Positions 32,741 through 41,653 of a stretch of DNA of 64,000 bases are shown one piece after another (the first letter of the stretch is position 1; each line of letters starts with the position of its first letter). Made by a program: the position numbers and the translations under genes. The stretch is from Orobanche coerulescens (Eukaryota; Streptophyta; Magnoliopsida; Lamiales; Orobanchaceae), in assembly GCA_033398695.1 (NCBI GenBank), contig CM065816.1, positions 130,111,358 through 130,175,357 of the forward strand, given 5' to 3'. The notes below the pieces were generated by a model that was not told the origin of the DNA, ran no database searches, and worked only from the letters and a program-made list of their open reading frames with translations.

Positions 32741-33860
32741 CAATTCTCTTTCACAACACCTTATTTTGAGTGACTGCATGCACTGATAATATGTTTAAAA
32801 TCTCTTCAGGAGTTACTTTCAGTAAGCACATATGTTTCATTTTATTACAAGGGCATATATTTTAACTTTGATGGATTTCAATATCCTCATTCCAATATCC
32901 ATATTTCACAATCATGGATTACAATATCCTCATTTCATTCATAGCGCTGTATTGTGTCGACAATTTCAACATTTATTCCCTGTAGCAACATAACTTGCCG
33001 AGATATCTCATTATCTTCCTTTATGGTTATGTCTATATACTTCAAAAGTATATGCCTCCTTTTATCATTTACTTTGATTTATATTCGGGAAATTATTATG
33101 TGTTTATCAAAGCAGTTGTAGTTGGTACCAAAGATTAATAATTTATCATGCATCTTTGAACTTCAAGTTTATATAGTTGTGAGGATATAGTGTGATGCAT
33201 TTCACATATTTCCAACTACTAATACTCCCCCTCATGCTAAGAGATTTCTTGAGCACCAAACTCATATGCCAGTACCTCAGTATTCATCTTCAGTCATGGG
33301 GGTTTGTATATTATGTTCTCGATATTTGCAGGAGGACTTCGAATAGTATGCCAATTAATATCCCACTTGTATGCGCGTATCTTGATCCTTTCTGGGATCT
33401 ATTCAAGTTTATTTGGGATATATTACTAGCTTAATCTGATATGGAATATATGCTCTAACCATGAGCAAATCATCTCGTAAGTTTCCGATTACGAGTCATA
33501 TACACATGTGACTATCTAGTGGATCCATAATATCTAGTAGTTCACATATAGAAGGAGTGGGTCCATAATCCCCCTTAATATATTCCAAATTTATTAGGAA
33601 TTCATTCCCAACATTGGCTAGTATTGATATTAATCGAGAACAAATATTTGAAGACATGGTGTGTCTATATCATCATGTAGATATTTTACCGACATATCAC
33701 ATCATCTTTCGGTGCCATTATTGCACATCATTATCAACATGGATTCACCGCTCCCGCATGTCATATTATGTTTATTATACAAATATAGAACTGTAGTTCA
33801 TACGCTTCGGGATATGAACTATTGAAACGCGGAGTTAAATCCCATACGCATAATTTCAAT
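32741..33860. other. LARD-A interior without a recognised gene
   Basis: An 80-codon plus-strand frame (33192-33434) is matched by a 90-codon frame in LARD-B (55726-55998, minus), with most residues kept. It has no family features, and the similarity can be explained by general sequence identity between the two copies. Confidence 0.4.
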
Positions 33861-33870
33861 CTATAAATAG
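33861..33870 (+). promoter_or_regulatory. TATA box of the antisense cassette, LARD-A
   Basis: CTATAAATAG lies 48 bases before the ATG at 33919. LARD-B has the identical box at 55337-55346 (minus), 51 bases before its ATG, so box, spacing and start codon are all conserved. Confidence 0.55.
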
Positions 33871-33918
33871 ATTAGCATTGTATTCACAATCACCCATATC
33901 GAGGATTTGATTATCATA

Positions 33919-34419
33919 ATGGATTCAATGCTTTCTAGTCTTCATAAATATTACCCGTGAATATCATAAAAAAAATTTATCGACCTCGACTCGAAAGATA
34001 TTCGATAGTTGATCGAAGCACAAGTTCGATTATCTAGCGAATTTTCAAATTCATTTAAGTACATGCCAGGTACAGGTAGGAGTAATTTTGCAAAGAAACG
34101 AAGAGCAAAAAGATTAGGTGGATGCTATAAATATGCTCGGTGGACATGTGACACACAGTGCAAATTGGTGGGGTTTGTATCCAAAAATCGAGAAGACAAA
34201 ATCGCATTTATCAAGGATGGCTTGAGTAAGGAATCTATGGATCACGATATCCAACAGATTCTTGATACACATCCCAGTGGATACGTTCATCGTGAACTAT
34301 TGGCTATGTGGACACAATTTAAGGATAAACTAGAACACTATAGTCATGAAAAATTAGTCTCCAAAGATCCAGTTGATGAATATTGTTCTCCAATATTTAA
34401 ATCTCTCTGCTGCCGATAG
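33919..34419 (+). pseudogene. Small basic Cys-rich protein, cassette gene 1 (LARD-A copy)
   Basis: Not firmly identified. The ATG at 33919 opens a frame that stops after 13 codons. The body is then readable from about 34009 to the stop at 34417, so this copy is broken near its N-terminus. Features in order: an N-terminal helical segment, a basic patch (KKRRAKR, about 34098-34118), a Cys cluster, an FIKDGLSKE block and a charged C-terminus. In this copy the cluster's second Cys is Tyr. Basic patch, Cys cluster and following FI-x-x-G block together recall the small nucleic-acid-binding proteins of carlavirus-type plant RNA viruses (Pfam Viral_NABP). That resemblance is my inference and needs a profile search. 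Confidence 0.45.
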
Positions 34420-34638
34420 ATAACGTCATTTTCATTGAAAAATATCATATCTTTTGTTTTCTTCTGCAATTTTGTCAAAAAGAAAATAGTAAAAGTAGTG
34501 ACTTATCTGCTGCTCATTTTTCAATGAAAATAGTGAAGTCATTTGTCTTATAGTAAGAAGTTTGTTCTTTAAATTTGGGATCCACAAATCAGAAATTTTA
34601 TATCTCATAAAAGTATTTTGAAAATCTAGTATAGAGAT

Positions 34639-35307
34639 ATGGAGTTCTCAGAATCCTCATACATATCTCATCCAATTAAAACCATATGTATTTTAGGTGG
34701 ATCCAAACTGATAGGTCATATCCAGCATATAGATATGTTGTATCAATTCGTAAAAGAATTAGGAAAACACACAATCGATATATTGTATGGTGTGAGTAAT
34801 CATAGATTTTTGGGTCGCCTTTTAGAGGCTGCACAAAATGAGAAAATAAGAGTAACAAGTGCCTTACACTTTCCCACGCTAGAACCAAAGTGGTATAGGA
34901 GGTTCAATCAAGTTGATGCTTCAAGCACGATGCAGGCATGATAGTTTGATGTATATGGTGAATAATAGTGATGCCTTTATTTTCTTCCAGGTGGCTATGG
35001 CACACCCAATGAGATATTCAATATCACGTCATGGGCTGAGCGGGACTTCCATACCAAACCTATAGGTTTGCTGAACATTAATAATTTCTTCAGCAATTTG
35101 CTTGCCTTTATGGATCAAGGAGTAGACCACAACTTTATCTCTCATTCATCAAGAGATATTCTTATATGTGCCGACACATTTGTTGATCTACCTATAAAGT
35201 TTCAAGCATATATTACACTTAAGAATTTTGAAGTCAAAGCCCATCAGCCACAAACTATTGACGCTAAACGAAAAAAAAGTTTAGATCTTTTAAATCTTTC
35301 ATTATGA
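34639..35307 (+). pseudogene. LOG-like protein, cassette gene 2 (LARD-A copy)
   Basis: The LOG family consists of cytokinin riboside 5'-monophosphate phosphoribohydrolases of about 215-225 residues. The start ICILGGS corresponds to the Rossmann-like ICVFCGSS opening of the family. The IDILYG block follows, and the C-terminal half has the KPIGLLNINNFF and QGVDHNFIS blocks. In this copy a frame change near 34915-34940 and base losses before the GGYGT motif (about 34991-35005) split the gene in two, so it is a pseudogene. Residues of the GGYGT site read GGYGTPNE. It follows cassette gene 1 by 220 bases on the same strand. Confidence 0.8.
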
Positions 35308-35719
35308 ACCCTAATGCCAGGGGGTGGCAGAGTTACGGAATTTTATACTCTCGAGACACACCCCTTTTTATGGGTTTCATATGTATTTTCCTTTTCGCAT
35401 ATTGTCGAGTGTTTATTACCTTTTTGGCTAGTTTCAATATTTTCCACTTCGATTGTTTTGTGTTTTTTCCAGCAATAATAAGATCATCTTTTTGCCTCTA
35501 TGCAAATAAATTATTCTCACGAATATGTGATATATGCTTCTCTATTATTCATCACACCATATGGATGCAAATACATCAATATGATTTCAATGATCTCACC
35601 ATGATATAATCAATATGAGATTTATTGAGCAATTATTTTCCGGTGATAGTTTTTCATATCACTTGTCAGATGATCCCACCATTCGGTGTATTTGCATAGG
35701 ATTTGAATCATTGATCAAC
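35308..35719. other. LARD-A spacer after the cassette
   Basis: AT-rich; a 101-codon frame at 35304-35606 has no family features. The homologous LARD-B region is 40875-41348. Confidence 0.45.
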
Positions 35720-36010
35720 CACTTCTTCATAGTAGGATTTATTTCTTTCAACTGATTCTTCAAGAGTAGTATTTAAATAATTGATTAACTACTTCTTCAG
35801 AGTAGGATTTATTTCTTTCAACTGCTTCTTCAAGAGCATGATTTAAATAATCGATCAACTACTTCTTCAGAGTAGGATTTCTTTTTATCAACTGCTTCTT
35901 CAAGAGCATGATAATCGATCAACTACTTCTTCAGAGTAGGATTTATTTTTATCAACTGCTTCTTCAAGAGCATGATAATCGATCAACTACTTCTTCAGGA
36001 GCAGTATTTA
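35720..36010. repeat. LARD-A minisatellite 1
   Basis: About five diverged units of 50-60 bp share ATCAACTACTTCTTCAGAGTAGG and a following CTTCTTCAAGAGCA. LARD-B has its own expansion of the same unit at 40420-40870. Confidence 0.8.
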
Positions 36011-36069
36011 TGAACCATTCATATGGTATAACCAACCACGATGGTAATATATAATATATAAATTGCATA

Positions 36070-36420
36070 TATGTAAAACCATCCGTCTTGTGATAATTGA
36101 ACTCATCACATAGGAGGTATAATAAATATGTAAAACCATCCGTCTTGTGATAATTACATTTATCATATAGGAGGCATCGCCATCCATCTTGTGATAATTA
36201 AACTTGTCACGTAGGAGGTATAGTAAATATACAAAACCATCCGTCTTGTGACAATTAAATTTATCATATAGGAGGCATCGCCATCCATCTAGTGATAATT
36301 AAACTTGTCACATAGGAGGTATCACCATCCATCTTGTGGTAATTAATTATATATGGGAGGTATCACCATCCATCTTATGATAATCATACTATCACATGGA
36401 GGTATAGTAATATTTACATA
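36070..36420. repeat. LARD-A minisatellite 2
   Basis: About seven units share CCATCCRTCTTGTGATAATT followed by an A-T-rich stretch and AGGAGGTAT. In LARD-B only about one unit is present (40310-40350). Confidence 0.75.
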
Positions 36421-37488
36421 ATGTAAGCTCAACAAATAGATGGTTTCAACCACCACTTGGAGATAATCATAATAAGGTCAGGAATTAGATTAGTAAATAT
36501 TTAACTGCTTTATTACAGGAGGGTTAAACCATTTTCTCAAAGTATAATCATGTGGTAGTTGGTTGAATCATTAAAAGTCATCATCGACCCCAGTTGTCGG
36601 CATGAGTGCCGCCTGGTCATCCCGTAATATTACACATACCACTTTATAAATTTTCACAATACAAGGACATATTTCCACAAGTCCTTTCAATATTTTTGAA
36701 GGAATCAAGATACTAATTTGTACATTTTAATAAGTTTTGATAATGACATATATTAAAAGGGTTATAATCAACATATCAATAATAGTGTCAAATTGAAGCT
36801 ATCGTGAAATGAGTCACGGTGGTATCAAGAAAAATCAATTCTTACATCATATGTATCTTATATGTAAGAAAAATCGAATTAATAATTTAATGAATTAAAA
36901 GAATATTATATTTTTATATTTAATTTATTTTTCTTTTTCTTCTTTACCCGTTCGTATTTCCCCTTTTTTTTTCTTTCTCCCTTATCTGCTCTTCATCTCC
37001 TCTGTGACCGTCTTCTTCACACTTTTTTTTTCTTCCTCGACTCACCGCCTTTTTTTTGGGTTTAGAATATGTACCTGTTTGAACTTCGAAATTTATTTCT
37101 CTTCTTTTCGTTGCTCGCGCACGTCGAGACCTACACTGGAGCTTCCATTTTAAATTCGCAGGGAACCGGAGGTGGACCTTTAATTTTTTTTTTCGTGACT
37201 CATGTCGTCAGGGCTGCCGTAGCCGGCTCCGCAGCTTGGCTTAGATGTGAAATCTGAACCCGCTAGCTTTTCCATAACTCAGAGAAAACTGCTGAATACG
37301 ACGAGGAGAGAAAAAAGCTAGGGATATTCCGAAAGATGTAAAGAGAATTACGGGTAGTACTAACCCAGAGCTTATTTTTGCAGAGAAGTATAGGAAAAGA
37401 TATAAGACGAGAGAGAGAGAGAGGAGGGAGGGAGCTATTTTTTTTTCTTCTTTCCCTTTTTTTTTATTCTCAACAAATTAGAGACTCG
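36421..37488. other. LARD-A 5' interior
   Basis: Mostly AT-rich; the interior shared with LARD-B ends near 36890. From about 36920 to 37488 the sequence differs from LARD-B. On the minus strand it has a leader with GA/CT runs and a frame of about 30 codons starting at 37239 (MEKLAGSDF...). This could be another captured exon, but I cannot identify it. Confidence 0.4.
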
Positions 37489-37502
37489 CCGTGCTGATAA
37501 CG
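37489..37502 (-). other. LARD-A primer-binding site
   Basis: The minus strand reads CGTTATCAGCACGG next to the 5' LTR. LARD-B has CGTTATCAGCACGA at 38624-38637. TTATCAGCACG is a site type known in plant copia elements, which suggests a copia-type helper. Confidence 0.65.
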
Positions 37503-38304
37503 TGTTACAAAACCGAAATATTATAGAGAGGATTTAAAGAGAGAATAGAGAGAATAATTCTGAAGTATATTTTTCATTAATAACTGAAGTCCTATTTATA
37601 GAAAAACTTCAGATGACACAATCGTAATTACATAATTACATCAGGGGCATAATAGTCATTCACATATTATAATACATTATCTTGTTACGCATTACAAGAA
37701 GTGATATACTTCAATAATTCTTAACTATGATGCACGGATTCTTCAAAATTGGGCAGTATGCAGTATCGGATACTGCATGGGTGCGGGTGCGGGTGCGATT
37801 CGCGTGGGATTCGCCACGTGGCGAATCCGTGCAAAAAAAAAAAAAAAATTCGGACTCGCGTATCCTGGCACAGGATAAGCGTATCCTAGCACAGGATACG
37901 CGTATCCGGTGCCAGGATACGCGAGTCCATTTTTTTTTTTTAGTTTTTTTTGTAATTTTTAAAAAGTAAATCAAATAAATTAAAATATAAAAAGTAAATA
38001 ATTTAATAAGTAATTACTTTTACCTTTAGCAGTATTCACGGACAGCATTAGAAAGCTCCGCTGCTCAAAGCCATTTTGAATTGTTTTTTGTATGACTTGT
38101 TTTATGTATTTGAATTGATTTTATGGTGATATTTGAATTGTTGTTTTTTATATTTAACAAGTGTTATATATAATAAAATATAAAATAAACAGACGTATCC
38201 TTGCCGTATCGCACCCTAACATTTTCAAAAAACCGTATCCCCGCACCCGTATCTGCCCGCACCTGCACCCGCTCCCCGCACCTGTGCAACATAGATTCTT
38301 AACA
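37503..38304 (-). repeat. LARD-A 5' LTR, interrupted by a hAT element
   Basis: The LTR occupies 37503-37724 plus the last two bases at 38303-38304. A hAT element and one copy of its 8-bp target duplication fill the gap. With them removed it is 224 bp, the same length as the 3' LTR. Confidence 0.85.
37725..38294. mobile_element. Non-autonomous hAT element
   Basis: 570 bp with an 8-bp target duplication ATTCTTAA (37717-37724 and 38295-38302) and terminal inverted repeats CTATGATGCACGG / CTATGTTGCACAGG. No transposase is present. The interior has a perfect 22-bp palindrome (37807-37828, centred on CCACGTGG) and a larger inverted repeat (37852-37928, arms starting GGACTCGCGTATCC). Terminal regions repeat GTGCGGG words. 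Terminal form and duplication length fit the hAT superfamily. Confidence 0.85.
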
Positions 38305-38387
38305 TTCTTTACATTATTTCTAATTTTCCTCCTCTTTAGTCAATTTGGACAAGTCCACTACCTTCTCCTTCACCGTCCCTTCTTCAG
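38305..38387. other. Short spacer between LARD-A and LARD-B
   Basis: 83 bp of pyrimidine-rich sequence starting with the LARD-A target duplication TTCTT. No gene. Confidence 0.6.
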
Positions 38388-38623
38388 TGTTAATTATTAT
38401 GTTCTTGTTATAATATACCTTGAAAATGACATTTCAATTATCCTTTTGTTTTTATATAGTGTGAATGACTATTATGCCCCTGATATAATTATGTAATTAC
38501 GATTGTGTCATCTGAAGTTTTCCTATAAATAGGACTTCAGTTATTAATGAAAAATATACCTGAGAATCATTCTCTAATTTCTCTCTCTATTCTCTGTCTC
38601 TATAATATTTCGATTTTACAACA
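38388..38623 (+). repeat. LARD-B 5' LTR
   Basis: 236 bp. Most of it matches the reverse complement of the LARD-A LTR (GTGAATGACTATTATGCCCC and the ATAAATAGGACTTCAG region). The first ~75 bases are diverged. It ends ACAACA before the primer-binding site. Confidence 0.8.
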
Positions 38624-38720
38624 CGTTATCAGCACGACTCTAACCAAATGAGTAATATGACGAGAGTATGATCTACAGTTACATCTTATAGATAATCCTC
38701 TGTATCAGAAATCCAATTAT

Positions 38721-39172
38721 TACAAAATCACATATCTCTCTCACTCTGTATAATTTTCTTTTTATGGAGAGAAGAAAGAAACACACACACGCGGAAGAAA
38801 GATATTAAAACCCAGATGGCAATTTATTCTCCATCATCTTCTCACCTCACAATAATACTCTTCACATTTACCGTCGTCAATTTCTTCACAGAAACACAAT
38901 CATCCACCACAAACAAGCTCCTCTCCGAAAAAAAAAGCTTCGTTTCTACAAAATCACAGATCTCTCTCACTCTGTATAATTTTCTTTTTATGGAGAGAAG
39001 AAAGAAACACACACACGCGGAAGAAAGATATTAAAACCCAGATGGCAATTTATTCTCCATCATCTTCTCACCTCACAATAATACTCTTCACATTTACCGC
39101 CGTCAATTTCTTCACAGAAACACAATCATCCACCACAAACAAGCTCCTCTCCGAAAAAAAAAGCTTCGTTTC
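38721..39172 (+). repeat. Tandem duplication of 226 bp with a signal-peptide-like frame
   Basis: Units 38721-38946 and 38947-39172 are almost identical. Each has an ATG (38816 and 39042) starting MAIYSPSSSHLTIILFTFT, a hydrophobic stretch like a signal peptide, then Ser/Thr-rich sequence. The second unit runs directly into the tetraspanin block but in a different frame. The source gene is not recognised. Confidence 0.75.
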
Positions 39173-39180
39173 TAAGTTCA

Positions 39181-39605
39181 AAACTTCCTCACCTTCCTCC
39201 TCTCCATCCCCATCCTCGGCGGAGGCGTATGGCTGAGCACCCGCGCCAACAACACTGACTGCATGAAGTTCCTTCAGTGGCCGCTTATCGTCATCGGCGT
39301 CGCCATCATGGTCGTCTCCCTCGCCGGATCCGCTGGATCCTGATACCGCAACACCTTCCTCTTGTACCTCTACCTGTGAGCCATGTTCTTCATCGTTGCC
39401 ACCCTCGTCGGCTTCATCATCTTCGCATACGCCGTCACGGACAGGGGCTCCGGCCGTCCCGTCCTAAACAGGTTGTACCAGGACTACTCGCTCCGGGACT
39501 ATTCGGGCTGGCTCGCGGATCGGGTCGCCAGCGAGGATTACTGGAGCAAAATCCGTTCTTGCATTAGGGATTCGCACGTGTGTCTGAAAACGGGCGGATC
39601 TACTT
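39181..39605 (+). pseudogene. Captured tetraspanin fragment (TET8-like)
   Basis: The frame reads NFLTFLLSIPILGGGVWLST, then a CMKFLQWPLIVIGVAIMVVS membrane segment. Further on are IFAYAVTDRGSG and the YSGWLADRVASEDYWSKI-x-SCI block of the large extracellular loop. This is the plant tetraspanin-8 type from the first membrane segment into the loop. In-frame TGA codons at about 39341 and 39386, the missing N-terminus and a frame mismatch with the upstream ATG make it a pseudogene. Its GC content is far above the surrounding LARD sequence, and LARD-A lacks it, so it was probably captured by the LARD-B lineage in sense orientation. Confidence 0.85.
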
Positions 39606-39619
39606 GCATCCACCCATGA

Positions 39620-40300
39620 GGTAATCTTTGTGTGTACAGAACATAAAAAAAAAAAAACGAAAAAAAAAGCCTAAAAAAAAAGGGAGGAAGAACATAGCAG
39701 GGAAAAGAAGAAGAAGAAGAAGATTGAAGAAAGTTAAAAAAAAAAAAGGATGTTTGATGGAGGAAATAAAATAAAAAAATAAAAAAAAGGGAGAAAAAGA
39801 CACCACAAACCGCGCAGTCCGCAAAAACACAAGACAGAAAACCACAAAAAAAAAAGTCACGGGACATAACCATAAACTCATAAGAAATTTAATAAAATAA
39901 ATTCTTTTAATTTATTGAATCATTCGTTTTTCTTAAATATAAAATACATATGATATCAGAATTAATTTTTCTTGATACCACCGTGACCCATTTCACGAGA
40001 GCTTCAATTTGACACTAATATTGATATGGGTTTTAACTCTTTTCATATATGTCATTATTAAATTTATTAAAATATACAAATTAATACCCAACTCCGGAAA
40101 TCGCAAAGATTTATACATACCATTACACTTGCCCTTAACGACAGTCGATATTTCGACCTATACCTTGACTATTTTGCGGAATTGATTGGACGATCCTGCT
40201 CTAGTAGAAGCAGTTAATTATTTTGCAATTTAAATTATGTCTCTTACTTATCTCAAAGTGGTGGTTTAAAACCACATATTTATTGCGTTTATTTTATATA
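39620..40300. other. LARD-B interior, no gene
   Basis: A-rich tract at 39635-39860, then AT-rich sequence homologous to the reverse complement of about 36420-36890. Confidence 0.5.
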
Positions 40301-40419
40301 ATTATAATACCTCCCATGTGATGAGTTCAATTATCACAAGACGGATGGTTTTACATGTACGCAATTTATATATTATATATCACCATCGTGGTTGGTTATA
40401 CCACATGAATGGTTCATAA

Positions 40420-40870
40420 ATCCTGCTCTCGAAGAAGAAGCAGTTGATAAAAATAAATCCTACTCTGGAGAAGTAGTTGATCGATTATCTAAATCCTGCT
40501 CTGAAGAAGCAGTTGATAAGAAATAAATCCTACTCTGGAGAAGTAGTTGATCGATTATCTAAATCCTGCTCTGAAGAAGCAGTTGATAAAAAAAATAAAT
40601 CCTACTCTGGAGAAGTAGTTGATCGATTATCTAAATTCTGCTCTGAAGAAGCAGTTGATAAAAATAAATCCTACTCTGGAGAAGTAGTTGATAGATTATC
40701 TAAATCCTGTTCTGAAGAAGCAGTTGAAAGAAATAAATCCTACTCTGGAGAAGTAGTTGATCGATTATCTAAATCCTGCTCTGAAGAAGCAGTTGAAAGA
40801 AATAAATCCTACTCTGAAGAAGTAGTTGATCAATGATTCAAATCCTGCTCTCGAAGAAGAAGCAGTTGAT
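40420..40870. repeat. LARD-B minisatellite
   Basis: About six units of about 66 bp share TCCTACTCTGGAGAAGTAG and then CTGCTCTGAAGAAGCAGTTGA. These units are more uniform than those in LARD-A, so they expanded separately. The 119-codon frame across them is only a reading of the repeat. Confidence 0.85.
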
Positions 40871-41348
40871 GAAAATAATATCCAATCTCCATAATTATTA
40901 AAATACAAACGGAGAAAATTGAGCAAGTGATACCATAAGCTCTCACCAATTAATTAAAGAAAATCCTATGCAAACTGCATGATGGGATCATTTGACAAGT
41001 GATATGAAAAACTATCAGTGGAAAATAATTGCTCAATAAATCCCATGTTGATTATATTACATGGTGAGATCATTGAAATCATATTGATATGAAAACGCTT
41101 ATTGAGAAGCATATATCACATATTCGTGAAAATAATGTATTTGCATAAAAGCAAAAGATGATCTTATTATTGCTCTAAAAAAAAGCACACAGTAGTCGAA
41201 GTGAAAATATCGAAACTAGCTGAAAGTCAGTAAACACTCGACAATATGAAACGCGAAAAAGAAATTACATATAAAACCCATAAAAAGAGAAGGGGTGCAT
41301 CTCGAGAGTATAAAACTCCGTAACTCTGCCACCCCCTGGCATCAGGGT
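40871..41348. other. LARD-B spacer between minisatellite and LOG-like gene
   Basis: AT-rich counterpart of 35308-35720 in LARD-A, in reverse orientation. No gene is seen. Confidence 0.5.
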
Positions 41349-41653
41349 TTATAATGAAAGATCTAAATGATCTAAACTTCTTTTTCGTTTGGCGCCAATA
41401 CTTTGTGGCTGATGAGCTTTGACTTCCAAATTCTTAACTGAAATATATGCCTGAAACTTTATAAGTAGATCAGCAACAGTATTAGCACATATTACTATAT
41501 CTCTTGATGGCTGTGATATAAACTTGTGATCTACTCCTTGATCCAGAAAGGCAAGAAAATCGCTGAAGAAATTATTAATATTCAACAAACCTATAGGTTT
41601 GGTATGGAAGTCCCGCTCAGCCCATGACGTGATGTTGAATATCTCATTCAGTG
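41349..41653 (-). pseudogene. LOG-like protein, C-terminal half (LARD-B copy)
   Basis: The minus strand reads NEIFNITSWAERDFHTKP, then IGLLNINNFF and LAFLDQGVDHKFIS, to a Leu-rich end at 41349. This is the C-terminal half of a LOG-family protein, without stops or frameshifts. It is separated from its N-terminal half (54109-54477) by gypsy II. The target duplication CAGTG (41649-41653 and 54109-54113) lies within the codons just after the GGYGT motif. Apart from the insertion the gene would be about 222 residues, the normal size. Confidence 0.85.

Larger units (their letters stand above)
31692..38304 (-). mobile_element. LARD-A: non-autonomous LTR element with antisense gene cassette
   Basis: Two 224-bp LTRs (31692-31915, and 37503-38304 with a hAT insertion removed) carry a perfect target duplication TTCTT (31687-31691 and 38305-38309). 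The primer-binding site is at 37489-37502 and the polypurine tract at 31916-31929, so the element reads right to left. No gag or pol is present. The interior instead has a degenerate motif array, a plus-strand two-gene cassette (33861-35307), and minisatellites. LARD-B is an inverted sister copy starting 83 bp away. Confidence 0.88.

Noticed and set aside
33192..33434. Hydrophobic frame conserved between LARD-A and LARD-B
   Set aside because: The DNA of the two copies is similar throughout this region, and no excess of synonymous change can be argued by eye; left as unassigned.
40477..40836. 119-codon frame with repeated SYSGEVVDRLSK units
   Set aside because: It is a reading of the LARD-B minisatellite; the related array in LARD-A does not keep the frame.
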